Source: Strigops habroptila
Taxonomy: Eukaryota > Chordata > Aves > Psittaciformes > Psittacidae
Assembly (NCBI RefSeq): GCF_004027225.2
Contig: NC_044298.2
Location: 682,001-746,000 of the forward strand
Length of the DNA: 64,000 bases
Direction: 5' to 3'
The translations under genes were made by a program, and so were the position numbers. The notes beneath the pieces are model-generated. The model was given only the letters and a program-made list of their open reading frames with translations. It did not search any database and was not told where the DNA came from. Numbering within the stretch: the stretch's first letter is position 1; every line of letters starts with the position of its first letter. Below are positions 27,104 to 38,240 of the stretch, in pieces.

Positions 27104-27780
27104 GTAGGAAACCATGAAAATACAGCGACTGTAACAGAACCCAAGAGAAACGACAGCAGCTTGGATGGATCCCGGCGCAGGATCACCAGTGCAGGACCAC
27201 CGGTGTGGGATCACCGGTGTGGGATCACCAGATCCCGACCCCACTGTGGTTAACGGGGGCCCAGCGTGTCCCTGCGGAGCACGGGGCTCCCCGGGGGACA
27301 CGGGACACGCTGCAGCCCCCCAGCAGAGCAGGGGACACCCCCAGCAGAGCCCCAGTGGCTGTGCCTGGGGCAGCCACATTGAACATGAGCCATTATAAAA
27401 CAAGTCTCCAACACCTTGTTCCAACCCAGCCCCCCCCATTGCCCCCCAACCCGGCTGCCTCCCCCACCCCAGCCAGCACCCAGTGGCGCACCCCACACTG
27501 TCACCCCACTGTCACCCCACTGTCACCTGCAGTCCCCCCTCCCTGCACAGCCCCACGTCCCGCTCACACCCCCCTCCATGGTCCATCTCTAGGGCTGACC
27601 CCTGCCCACAGCCTTGAGACGAGCTGGGAACGGGGCATGCGGAGAGGGAGAGGAGGGGACGGCAGCGCTGTCCCTGTCCCCCCTGTCCCCCAAACCCCAC
27701 ACCCGGCCTGTTCCCAGCGGCAGGGCCCCCCCCGTGCTCTGCGCCCCCAGCCCCGGCGCTCAGTGGGGTGGCAGCGCGGC

Positions 27781-30700
27781 TCAGTCCAGCTTGGCGAAGC
27801 CCCCGATGGTCACTTTCCGCTCCTGCTTGTTGGCCACCAGCTCCTGGAGGTGCAGGGCCCCGCCGCCGATGAAGCAGAAGGCCGGGCAGACGGGCCCGGA
27901 GCAGTCCACGCCGCACTCCCAGAGCTCACGGAAGGACACGGCATCATAGAAGCTCACCTTGCCCTGCTCGTAGTCCAGGCAGATGCCGATGCGCGGGGGC
28001 AAGGGCACGGTGCAGCCGTTGGGGTCGCGGGAGGTGAGCGCCGACCCATGCGACAGCAGGATCTTGCCCATGCCGATGGTGAGGAAGGCGTAGGGAGGGG
28101 GGGCCTCCACCGTCGTGTCCTCCGCTCCGCTGTCGTGGCCGCTGTCAGGGTCGTACCTGTGGCAGGGGGACGGGTGAGGGACGATCCGGGGCTCCCCTCG
28201 GCACCCCATAGCCGGGAGGACACCAGCACTCACCTGGGGCTCACCACGTCCTGCGGCACTTGGAACCACTCCTGCAGCTTGCTCTCCAGCCCCACTCCCA
28301 CCTTGACCAGGTAGGAGCTGGGGTCCACGCAGCAGGCCCAGTAGCTCTTGCCCTGCGTGATGGCCACGTCACCGATGACCAGGTCGATGGAGAGGTGGCA
28401 GCTGGTCATGAGGCGCTCGGCGGCGAAGAGCATGGGGATGCCGGGCACGCTGCGCACCGCGCGCTGGTCCTTGCTGATGGCCAGGCGGTCCCGGTTGAAG
28501 CCCCAGCGGTTATCCAGGAAGAAGTTGAGGACTGCAGGAAGGAGGAGGAAAGGTGAGGACGGTGCGAGCAGCCCATGGGATGCTCCGATAGCTGCTGCGA
28601 GCCCTCGGCCCCTCTCACCTGGGGCGGGCGGTGTGTGCAGGTAGATGTCCTCGCTGTACTCCCCGAATCCCGCCTTGTTGCAGCCCTTCACCCGCAGCAC
28701 GTACACACTGTCGGTGTCCAGGTACTCCACGAGGGCGCTGGTGCCGCGCACCTCCTCCCGTCGCTGCCACAGCTTCAGCCCCTTGGCCTTGGTGTCGGTC
28801 TTGCGGTACTCCACCGTGTAGTGCCAGGCGGGTGGCGAGTGCTGCGGCAGCCGCCAGCACAGGAAGATCTGGTCATAGGCGTAGGTGCGCTGCGTGTCGA
28901 TGACGGGGGCCTCGGGCGCTGTGGGGAAAGGCACCGGCGGGCATCAGGCAGCATCCCCCCCCCCGGCAGGCGGGGAGGCGGCCAGACGCAGGGAAGGGGC
29001 ATTCCGGACGGACGCACGGACGCACAACCAGGAGTCTAAAGGGATCTGACTGCAGAGACCGTGTGGAGGCACCAGAGAGGAGCGAGAGTCGGGGAGACAG
29101 AGGAGCTGCTGCTGTGGGGCTCCAGGGACCAGACAGGCTGAGTGCAAGTCGGGAGGGAGGAGAGAGAGAAAGAGAAAGAGAGAGGATGGAGGCAGCGGGA
29201 GAGGAGGAGGAGGAGATGAGGATGGCGGTGTGAGGGTGCCAGTGGCACGGTGGGAGCAGAGGCAGGGTGGGAAGGAGGGTGGGGAGATGAGGGGATGGTG
29301 GGGGGAAGTGGGACAAGGAAGAGGGTGGAAATGGGGTGATAAGGGGGACAGAAATGGGGTGAGGAGGGGATGGAAATGGGGTGAAAAGAGGGACGGAAAC
29401 AGGGTGAGAGAGGGATGGAAATGGGGCAAGAGAGGGATGGAGATGGGGTGAGAAGGGGGACAGGAATGGGGCAAGGAGGGGATGGAAATGGGTTGAAAAG
29501 GGGGTTGGAAATGGGGTGAGGAGGGGGATGGAGACGCGGCGAGAAGGTGGTGGGAGGGCAGGAGGAGCGGCAGCAGATGGAGGAGTGGGGCAGAGCCAGC
29601 GCCTGCCACCGCCAGCGGGCAGGACAGGGGTGAAGGATGGCAGAGGAGCAGGATGGGGATGGAGGATGGCAGCGGCGCGGGAATGGGGCAGGACGGGGAT
29701 GGAGGGTGGCAACAGAGCAGGACAGGGATGGAGGATGGCAGCAGGGATGGGGCAGGATGGGGATGGAGGATGGCAGCAGGGATGGGGCAGGACAGGGATG
29801 GAGGGTGGCAGCAGGGATGGGGCAGGACAGGGATGGAGGATGGCAGCAGGGATGGGGCAGGATGGGGATAGAGGATGGCAGTGGGGATGGGGCAGGACGG
29901 GGATGGAGGATGGCAGCAGGGATGGGGCAGGATGGGGATAGAGGATGGCAGCAGGGATGGGGCAGGACAGGGATGGAGGGTGGCAGCAGGGATGGGGCAG
30001 GATGGGGATGGAGGATGGCAGCAGGGATGGGGCAGGACAGGGATGGAGGGTGGCAGCAGGGATGGGGCAGGACAGGGATGGAGGATGGCAGCAGGGATGG
30101 GGCAGGATGGGGATAGAGGATGGCAGTGGGGATGGGGCAGGACGGGGATGGAGGATGGCAGCAGGGATGGGGCAGGATGGGGATAGAGGATGGCAGCAGG
30201 GATGGGGCAGGACAGGGATGGAGGATGGCAGCAGGGATGGGGCAGGACGGGGATGGAGGATGGCAGCAGGGATGGGGCAGGATGGGGATAGAGGATGGCA
30301 GCGGGGATGGGGCAGGACGGGGATGGAGGATGGCAGCAGGGATGGGGCAGGATGGGGATAGAGGATGGCAGCAGGGATGGGGCAGGACAGGGATGGAGGA
30401 TGGCAGCAGGGATGGGGCAGGACAGGGATGGAGGGATGGGACAGAGAGAGCGGGGCGGGCTCTGGGGCAGGGATGTGACTTGCCTCAGTTACTTCGGTGA
30501 CGACTCGGCAGCGGGCGCAGCCTATAAACAAAGAGAGGTAGAAGCAGGTCTGAAAAGTGCCGCCGTGGTGCGGCAGGGCCCCGCGGCTCCTGCCCGGGGG
30601 GAAGCGCTGCCCTGCCGCGGCGCAGCCGCCGTCCGTACTCACCCTCCGGCGCCGCTGCTGCCCTTACCTGGCACCACAGCCCTGCCTGTGCTGCCTCCGC

Positions 30701-33700
30701 ACCCGGCACGGGGCGGGGGGGGTCTGGGGGCTGTAGGGGCTGTCCCTGACGGGGAGGGGGGACCAGCAGACCCGCGAGCGGCCGTGGCCGAGGGGCTGCA
30801 CCTCCGCAGGGGCACAGCCGGTGCCCGGCCCTGCTGCCGTTACCTCGGATGAAGGCCAGGTCCGTGAGCAGCTTCAGCTCCCTGCTGACGTCCAGCTGGA
30901 AGTGGCTGAAGGAGGCTGTGGCCGCAGGACGGAAGCTCTGCAGCGAGTCGGTGGCCCTGAGGATCCTGAAGCACAGGAGAGCGGGGTCTCATTCGACAAG
31001 AAGCTGAACATGAGCTGCTTCAGTGTGTGCTTGAGCCCAGAACCCCGCCGTGTGCTGAGCTGCACCCCCAGAATGTGAACAGCAGGTTGAAGGAAGTGAT
31101 CCTGCCCCGCTGCTCTGCTCTGGTGAGACCCCCCCCTGCAGCACTGTGTGCAGCTCTGGTGGCCCCAGCATAAGGACATGGAACTGTTGGAGCAAATCCA
31201 GAGGATGAGCAGGGGCTGTAGCAGCTCCCATAGGAGCCAGGCTGAGAACATTGGGGATGCTCGGCTGGAGAAGAGAAGCTGCGTGGAAATCTCAGAGCAG
31301 CTCCCAGTGCTGAAGGGGGCTACAAGGATGCTGGAGAGGGACTCTTCATCAGGGACTGGAGCGATAGGACAAGGGGTGATGGGTTCAAACTGAAACAGGG
31401 CAAGTTCAGGTTGGAGATAAGGCAGAAGCTCTTCCCTGTGAGGGTGCTGAGGCGCTGGCACAGGGTGCCCAGAGAAGCTGTGGCTGCCCCATCCCTGGCA
31501 GTGTTCAAGGCCAGGTTGGACACAGGGGCTTGGAGCAACCTGCTCTAGTGGAAGGTGTCCCTGCCCGTGGCAGGGGATTGGAACCGGATGAGCTTTAAGG
31601 TCCCTTCCAACATAAACCGTTCCATGATTCTATGCTGTTCACCCTGCCTTGGGCACTGCAGCGCCTTGTCCCCTGGGTCCCTGCAGCCCGGTACCTGTTG
31701 TGCAGCTGCTTGGCAGCCTGGACGAAGCAGGGGTGGTCGGTCTCCTTCAGCACCTCCTGGGCATAGCCCACCATGCCCGAGTTCTCCAGCATGGCCTGGT
31801 GCTCCTGGATCTGGCCGTGCAGGCTGGCCAGCCGCTCCTGCTGGCACTCCTCGATGGCCTGCAGCAGGGTGGCCCGCTTCTCCTCCAGCATGGAGCACAG
31901 CCCCTGGATCAGCTGTGACACCTCCTCCTTGGCCTGCGAGCCATTCACCTGCCCGGAACGGTGGGGTCAGCACGCTGCATGCCCTGGGGCTCAGAGGGAC
32001 AGCCCAGGGACAGCCTGGGGACCGCAGGCACCTTCCACCCTCACCTCGGTGTGCTTCACCGTCTCCTCCAGCTCAGCAATCTGGGTCTGCACCGTGTCCT
32101 GGCTGCTCAGGATGTAGGCGAGGCTTTTTGTCAGCTTCTCCTGCAGGGAGGGAGGTGAGGGGAGGCGCTGGCAGCTCCCACCCCCCTACTCCACACTCCC
32201 CCATCGGGTGACCCCAATTCCCCCCCATCCCTGCCCCAGCAGCTCTTACCCTGAGGGCTTGGTATGCGCTGAGCACTGGGGTGATCTTATGGCTGGTGTG
32301 AGTGCGCCGCACGCGGCAGAGCTGGCACACCAGTCGCTGGCACGTCTTGCAGTAGTGAGTCACCTCCTCCTTGTGCTCCGGGCACATCAGCCCCTGCATG
32401 TGGCCATAGGGGAGCTCAGCGGGGCTCTGAACCCACCGCCCCTGCCCCCCCCCAACCCTCAGCACCCCCCAAAGCAATGAGCGGGGAAGGAGCCGGTACC
32501 TTGGGGCGGAAGGTGAGGGTGGGCGGCGTGGGCTCGTGCTGGGCTTTCTGCGTGCCCCAGGGGTGGTAGAGCTTGAAGCACTCGTTGCAGAAGCTGGACT
32601 TGCACTCGGTGCAGCCCTTGGTGGCCTCCAGCTGCGGGGGCTTGCAGAACTGGCACATGATGGCAGCGCTGATGTTGATGGTCTGCCGGTAGCGCTCCAC
32701 CACCCGCTCCAGCGTCAGGTTGCGGAACAGGCTGCCCAGGCCCCGCTCGCCCAGGTCCACGTCCCGCCGGCACGCCGGGCACGGGAAGCTCACGCTCTGC
32801 GGGTGCACCGTGCCCCGCTTGCGCCCCGGGTAGGTGCCAAAGCCTGCGGAGGGGGGAGGCGGGGAAGGGCATCAGGCTGGGGCAGCACCCCCAGAGCCCG
32901 CGGGTGCCATCCCCGTCCCCTCCGGCCACCCCACCTGACTTGAGGAGGCGGTCGAGGCGGTCGGGCTTGGGCACAGCGCGACGTCCCAGGCGGGGGCTGC
33001 GGGTGGCCGGGGTGGCGGCGGGCGAGGAGGGCTCGGAGGTGGGGTCGCAGCAGAGGTAGCCGTGCTGCAGCAGCACCTCGCTGGCGCAGACGTGACACAC
33101 GTTGTGCGTGCAGGGCAGGGCCAGCGGCTGCTTGTACATCTCCTTGCACACCGGGCACACCAGCTCCCGCTCCATGTTCTTCATGCTGGTCTGGGGAGAG
33201 AGCGGGGAGCGTCATCTGCTGGGGATGGGGCTGGGGGCACGGTGGGGATGGGAGCAGCAGCAGGGACAGGGTAAGGACCAGCACTGGGACCAGCAGCAGG
33301 ATGGGGACCAGGGCTATAACTGGGATTGGCGCTGGCACCAGGGCCACAACCAGGACCAGCACTGGGACCAGGACCAGGGCCAGGACCAGTCTGTGATCAG
33401 GGCTGGGAGCAGCACCAGGGCCAGGATCAGGGCTGGGAGCCAGCAGCATGGTCAGGATTGGGATCAGGAGCAGCACCAGGGCTGGGATAGGGATGGGAGG
33501 GGGGATGGGACCTGCACCAGCAGCAGGACCAGCACCAGTGCTGGGAGCAGCACCAGGGCCAGGATCAGGGCTGGAACCAGCACCAGGGCCAGGATTGGGA
33601 TCAGGAGCAGCAGCATGGTCAGGATTGGGATCAGGAGCAGCAGCAGGGCTGGGATGGGGATGGGAGGGGGGATGGGACCAGCACCAGCAGCAGGACCAGC

Positions 33701-34089
33701 ATCAGGGCCAGGATCAGGCCTGGACCAGCAGCAGGATGGGGCCCAGGGCTGGGTTCGGGCTGGGGCTGGGGCCGGCCCCAGGGTCACGATGTGGACCGGC
33801 ACCGGGCCCAGAGCCGGGCCCGCGACGGGTGCGCGGAGAGGGGGGGGTCCCGGTGCTCCGGGTCGCGGGTTCGAGACCCTCAAGGGCAGCGCCGCCGCCC
33901 CGCTCGTCCCCCCGCCGCGCCCCGCCGCGTTGCCATGGCAACGCCAGGCCCCGGGGGGAGCGCGGCCCGGCCCGGCCGCCCCGCGGTGCCCCCCCTCCCG
34001 CCGCCGCCGCCGCCGCCGCCGCTCACGCTGATGCGGACGAGGGCGTCCATGATGGAGGTGAAGGTCTGCAGGTCCTCGCCCTCGGCCAT
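27781..34089 (-). CDS. TRIM46: TRIM46, axon-initial-segment tripartite-motif protein
   Basis: Ten exons in order of transcription: 34089-34027, 33190-32935, 32843-32500, 32393-32250, 32140-32045, 31948-31695, 30965-30844, 28918-28619, 28531-28234, 28156-27781. They total 2253 nt, 750 aa (human 759). A RING finger begins at C33PVC and is split by a Ser/Pro/Arg-rich insert. B-box 1 starts about residue 170 (CQFC), B-box 2 about 224 (CPEH..CKTC). Next come a coiled coil, the COS box, a fibronectin type III domain (about 427-530), and a B30.2/SPRY domain ending [10 protein letters not shown]. The family member bundles parallel microtubules at the proximal axon and sets neuronal polarity. It starts back-to-back with KRTCAP2. 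Introns 1 and 7 hold minisatellites and intron 6 holds a CR1. Confidence 0.97.
29240..29560. repeat. purine-rich tandem repeat in TRIM46 intron 7
   Basis: Variable units around 'gggatggaaatggggtgaaaag' (about 25 bp) repeat for 300 bp. The plus strand is nearly all purine. Confidence 0.8.
29655..30440. repeat. 35-bp minisatellite, about 22 units, TRIM46 intron 7
   Basis: The unit ggatggaggatggcagcagg + gatggggcaggacag is 35 bp. Diagnostic variants (gtggggatgg at 29881 and 30126) recur 245 bp apart, seven units, which shows a higher-order repeat. Because 35 is not a multiple of three and the unit lacks stops, all three plus-strand frames stay open; this is not a gene. Confidence 0.95.
30480..30521 (-). 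other. TRIM46: candidate in-frame 42-nt cassette exon of TRIM46
   Basis: On the minus strand a strong acceptor (tctctttgtttatag) precedes 42 nt without a stop in the reading phase left by exon 7, followed by a weak GT donor (aa|gtcaca). Inclusion would add 14 residues ([14 protein letters not shown]) before the fibronectin domain. Human TRIM46 as I remember it lacks this, so the exon is speculative. Confidence 0.25.
30988..31637 (+). mobile_element. CR1 LINE fragment, about 0.65 kb, in TRIM46 intron 6
   Basis: 5'-truncated CR1 with the phrases 'cctgcagcactgtgtgcagc', 'gaggatgctcggctggaga'-like text and the classic end 'ccatgattctatg'. It is antisense to TRIM46. Its distal 230 bp are identical, in inverted orientation, to the CR1 at 50893. 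Confidence 0.93.
33255..33735. repeat. minisatellite in TRIM46 intron 1
   Basis: Units such as 'ggatcagggctgggagcagc' and 'accagggccaggatcagg' alternate in variable order for about 480 bp. Apparent open frames with Gly/Gln/Ser repeats are by-products. Confidence 0.85.
33929..33942. promoter_or_regulatory. TRIM46: perfect RFX X-box palindrome GTTGCCATGGCAAC
   Basis: This is the canonical X-box bound by RFX factors, about 150 bp downstream of the TRIM46 start codon in the CpG-rich start of intron 1. Confidence 0.6.
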
Positions 34090-34375
34090 GGCTCCGCGCC
34101 CGCTCCCGGCGCCGGTCCCCGCGGCGGCAGCAGCGGACAGCGCGCTCCGTTGCAGGGAGCGGCGGAGCCGGGGGGGAGGGCGGGGGGCGGCGGCGCGCAT
34201 GCTCAGCAGGACCGGGAACGGGGGGGTTGGGGGGGGAGCGGCGGCACCGGGAGGATCCCGCAGCACCCCCCGGGCACCCCCGGGGGCGGGTTCGTTGCGC
34301 GGAGCCCGCGGAGCCGGTACCGGGGCTGGTACCGGGGAGGAGAGGGGGGAACACGAGGACGGCGGCGCCTCTGCC

Positions 34376-34395
34376 CGCCGCCAGGGGGCGCCGCA
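34376..34395 (+). promoter_or_regulatory. CTCF-like site in the TRIM46/KRTCAP2 promoter
   Basis: CCGCCGCCAGGGGGCGCCGC, a close match to the CTCF core, in the same orientation as the site at 20216. Confidence 0.55.
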
Positions 34396-34406
34396 GCCCC
34401 GCGCCC

Positions 34407-34424
34407 GGCAGCCAGGGGGCAGCA
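34407..34424 (+). promoter_or_regulatory. second CTCF-like site in the TRIM46/KRTCAP2 promoter
   Basis: GGCAGCCAGGGGGCAGCA, also an acceptable CTCF core, 31 bp after the previous one. Confidence 0.45.
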
Positions 34425-34514
34425 CCGAGCGCGGCGGGGCGGGGCCTCCCGGCGCGGGCGCAGTGCGCGGAGCGGCGGCACCGGGACGGCACCGGGGCGG
34501 CGCCGCGGGGCACG

Positions 34515-35454
<940 letters not shown>

Positions 35455-35520
35455 TGTCCTGCAGCCCCTCCCCAGGGCAGCCCCCTCCCTGCCGGGCCAG
35501 CCTGGGGCTCCTGGCCCCCC

Positions 35521-35526
35521 AATAAA
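35521..35526 (+). other. KRTCAP2: polyadenylation signal AATAAA of KRTCAP2
   Basis: AATAAA 66 nt after the stop codon gives a very short 3' UTR. Confidence 0.85.
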
Positions 35527-35904
35527 GCCATTTCTTTGTAGCTCCATGTCCAGAGCAGTGGCTTTGGTTCCTCTACTCAGTTTCCTCTCACTGCTGTGTG
35601 CCAGAGGGTGGCCCCACTCAGGCTGCGGTGGGTTCCCTGCTCACCAGTGCTGGGGGGCTCCGGTGGGCGATGGGGGGAGCACACTTCATCCGCTGGTGCA
35701 GCCATTGGGAACAAAGAGGACGGGGGTGGCCGTGGGAAGGCTCCGGGTGCTGGGAGCCGTGGGAGGGCTGGCAGGACCCGCTCCCACGCCAGCACCGCGG
35801 CCGGATGCGGCGGAAGCCAGGTGCTTCCTGCGGCACCGGGCCCGCAACGGGAGGGGGCTGGAACGGGAACGGAAGGGGGGAGGGGTGTGTGGAGGTCACC
35901 CGCC

Positions 35905-35924
35905 CCGCCGGCAGGGGGCGCTGC
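35905..35924 (+). promoter_or_regulatory. CTCF-like site upstream of DPM3
   Basis: CCGCCGGCAGGGGGCGCTGC, the best CTCF match in the window, between KRTCAP2 and the DPM3 promoter and oriented like the other three. Confidence 0.6.
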
Positions 35925-35964
35925 ACGGGCCTCCCGCTGTGCATGAGTTAAGCGACGTGGCGCT

Positions 35965-36060
35965 ACCCCGAACTACAACTTCCAGCGGCCCCCGCGCTGC
36001 GGCGCGGCCGGGACGTCATCTTAGCGACGGCAGGAGCGTGGGGCCCGGGACAACGGAGCC
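35965..36060 (+). promoter_or_regulatory. DPM3: DPM3 core promoter and untranslated first exon
   Basis: ACTACAACTTCCAGC (35972-35986) resembles the ZNF143/Staf site found in housekeeping promoters. GACGTCAT at 36012-36019 is CRE-like. A donor (gagccg|gtaccg, near 36061) and the acceptor at 36133 suggest a 5' UTR intron ending seven bases before the start codon. Confidence 0.45.
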
Positions 36061-36139
36061 GGTACCGGGGCGGGGGGGGGAAACGGGACCGGAACCGGGA
36101 CCGGGCGGGATCTCACGGCCGCTCTCCCCGCAGGCCGCC

Positions 36140-36418
36140 ATGACCAAGCTGGGGCAGTGGCTGTGCGGACTCGCGCTGTTTGGCTCCGCATGGGCCGCGC
36201 TGGCGCTGGCGCCGCCGGGGCTGCGGTTACCGGCGCCGTTCCGCCAGGCCCTGCTGCCGCTGCCCGTGTACCTGCTGGTGGCCTTCGGCTGCTACTCGCT
36301 GGCCACCGTGGGCTTCCGCCTCGCCACCTTCAACGACTGCGAGGAGGCGGCGGCCGAGCTGCAGGAGCACATCCGGGAAGCGCGGGCGGACCTGGCCCGG
36401 CGCGGGCTGCGCTTCTGA
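36140..36418 (+). CDS. DPM3: DPM3, dolichol-phosphate mannose synthase subunit 3
   Basis: A single coding exon of 279 nt, 92 aa, the same length as human. Two N-terminal membrane helices (about 7-25 and 38-58) anchor it in the ER membrane. The C-terminal cytosolic segment [26 protein letters not shown] is almost identical to the mammalian part that binds the catalytic subunit DPM1. The complex makes dolichol-phosphate-mannose for N-glycans, GPI anchors and O-mannosylation. The start was chosen by the context gccgccATGA and the homologous MTKL start. Confidence 0.97.
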   Translation: MTKLGQWLCGLALFGSAWAALALAPPGLRLPAPFRQALLPLPVYLLVAFGCYSLATVGFRLATFNDCEEAAAELQEHIREARADLARRGLRF

Positions 36419-36887
36419 GCCCCATAAACCGCGGGGACGGTGGGTCCGGTGCGCCCGGAGGGGGACACCCGGGGTCCCCGGGGCGCTGCTTGAGGCTGGT
36501 TGCGGGGGGGTCCCCCCCAGTTCCCCCCGCGCTGCGCGGAGCCCGCCCCGGCCTCCCCCGTCTCGGCGCTGCCGCTCGGAGCCCGGCGCTGGGATGGGGA
36601 TGGAGGCGGCGCGGCCGGGACCGGCTCCGCGGGCACAGCGCTTTCCCTTCTGATGCGGTTCCCGCCGTCGGGCGGGAGCTCCTGCAGCCTCATCCCGGCC
36701 GCCGCAGCCGGATTCCAGCGGGAGAAGGAGGGACCTCCGCGGGGTGGAGCGGGCGGCGCAGCCTTCACAACGCAGCACCCGGGGGTCCCGTGTGTCCGGG
36801 GGAGGGCTCAGCCCCACGCTGCGGCCGCTGCGCGGTGCCACACGCCGGGACCTGCCTCCCCGCAGCTGCTTCACATTCCAGCCAAAA

Positions 36888-36985
36888 GGACTTTCTTGTT
36901 CTTAATGAGCGGCTCCGCAGCCGGGAGCAGCTCGCACGGGGCGGGAGGACTCGGCGTAATTAGCAGGAGGAACTAATGAGCTGTT
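36888..36985. other. AT-richer island, candidate conserved element
   Basis: 'cttaatgagcggctccgcag' and 'ggcgtaattagcaggaggaactaatgagct' give three TAAT cores in under 100 bp inside GC-rich DNA between DPM3 and SLC50A1. Confidence 0.3.
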
Positions 36986-37254
36986 TCCTGCGCAGCAGCG
37001 GCAGCGCGGAGCTGGGTGGGCAGCGTCGGGGTGGCACCGCCCCGGGGTCGGTACCGGGGGCAGAGACCACAGGGCAGGAACTGCAGCTACTGCGGGCTCC
37101 TCGCAGCCCTCCCTGGGCTCCTCACCCCCACACGGAGGGCGGCAGCGTCTCCCTGTTGGGTTCATGCTGCTGCAGGCGCTCGCCTCCGGCCTCCCCATGG
37201 GGCCATGTCCTGGTGCTCCCGGCACACGCAGCCGGAGCCACCCGGAGCTCGGCC

Positions 37255-37430
37255 TCTGATCCCGGTCTTGCTCCCAGTCCCGCTTCTGTCCTGCTCCCGG
37301 TCCTGCTCCCATCCTGATCCAACTCGCGGTCCTGCTCCCATCCTGATCCCACTCCCGGTTCTGCTCCCATCCTGATCCAGCTCCCGGTCCTGCTCCCATC
37401 CTGATCCCGCTCCCGGTCCTGCCCCGTCCG
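37255..37430. repeat. tandem repeat between DPM3 and SLC50A1
   Basis: About five copies of a roughly 29-bp unit (ggtcctgctcccatcctgat / cccactccc) in a pyrimidine-rich stretch. Confidence 0.8.
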
Positions 37431-37953
37431 TGTTGACTTTTCCCAGGCACAAGGTGTGAACCAGCGTCTGAGCCGCCGCTCGGGCTCTGCCAACATCGTC
37501 GTCACCGCTTCCTTGATCCGCCTGCGTCACCATCCCTTAATCCTGCCCCGGGGGGGGGTTTCTCCTGCCCCATAGGGGGCTCTCCTGCCCCATGGGGGGG
37601 TGTCTGCTGTCACCTTTCCCAAGGCTGTGGTGTTCGTTGTATAACTTGTCACCCGACCACGCTCCTGTCCCCTGCTCATGCACTTGCCTGGTGGCTTCAT
37701 TCCAGATCATTGTTCATCGACTCTGGGTCCACGCCAACGTGTTCAAGCCACAGAGGCCTTTTCCGTCCCCATTGTGACCAGTGGCCCCAGGCTGCTGCTT
37801 CGGGGGGGGAGTCAGCGCAGCCTTCCCAGGCAGTGCCACCATCCCCTGGGTCCCATCCGAGGCTGATGCTTCCACATTGCTGGAAAGTGGGATGAGCCCC
37901 CAGACCCACACCAAGGGAGGGCACCCCAACGCGGCACCGGGAAGAGTCTCTGA

Positions 37954-37959
37954 TTTATT
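37954..37959 (-). other. SLC50A1: polyadenylation signal AATAAA of SLC50A1
   Basis: TTTATT on the plus strand, 282 nt beyond the stop codon. Confidence 0.75.
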
Positions 37960-38240
37960 AAAAGGCACTTAAATGGGTACAAAAGAGACTACGTGGGGCT
38001 TCCCGGCAGCGCCAGCTGGCACCGGGCATGGAAAACTGTCCCATGGGAGCCGGGGGGGGTGCTCCTGGCACCCCAAAGGCATCGCTGAGCCCAACCCGAC
38101 ATGGAGGGACCAAGGGCTGGGGGGATGCTGGTGAGGGTGAACTGCAGGGGCAGGAGGTGCCCTCCTGGGGCGCTCAGCACCGAAATGGTCTGTACTGGAG
38201 CAGACTGGGATGGGGGGGGTGTCCTTCATGGTCGGGGCCC

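Larger units (their letters stand above)
34090..34514. promoter_or_regulatory. bidirectional promoter of TRIM46 and KRTCAP2
   Basis: 425 bp of CpG-rich DNA separate the two divergent start codons. It holds two CTCF-like motifs and GC boxes (ggggcggggcc, near 34440) and has no TATA box. Confidence 0.75.

Noticed and set aside
29637-30361. Overlapping Gly/Trp/Gln-repeat frames in all three plus frames
   Set aside because: A 35-bp repeat without stops opens every frame; no start context or homology.
28873-30642. 589-codon minus-strand frame with Pro/Cys/His repeats
   Set aside because: It is the reverse reading of the intron-7 minisatellites joined to TRIM46 exon 8; a stop-free repeat unit explains it.
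33790-33895. tRNA-like B box (gggttcgagaccctc)
   Set aside because: No matching A box, anticodon arm or acceptor stem could be fitted upstream.
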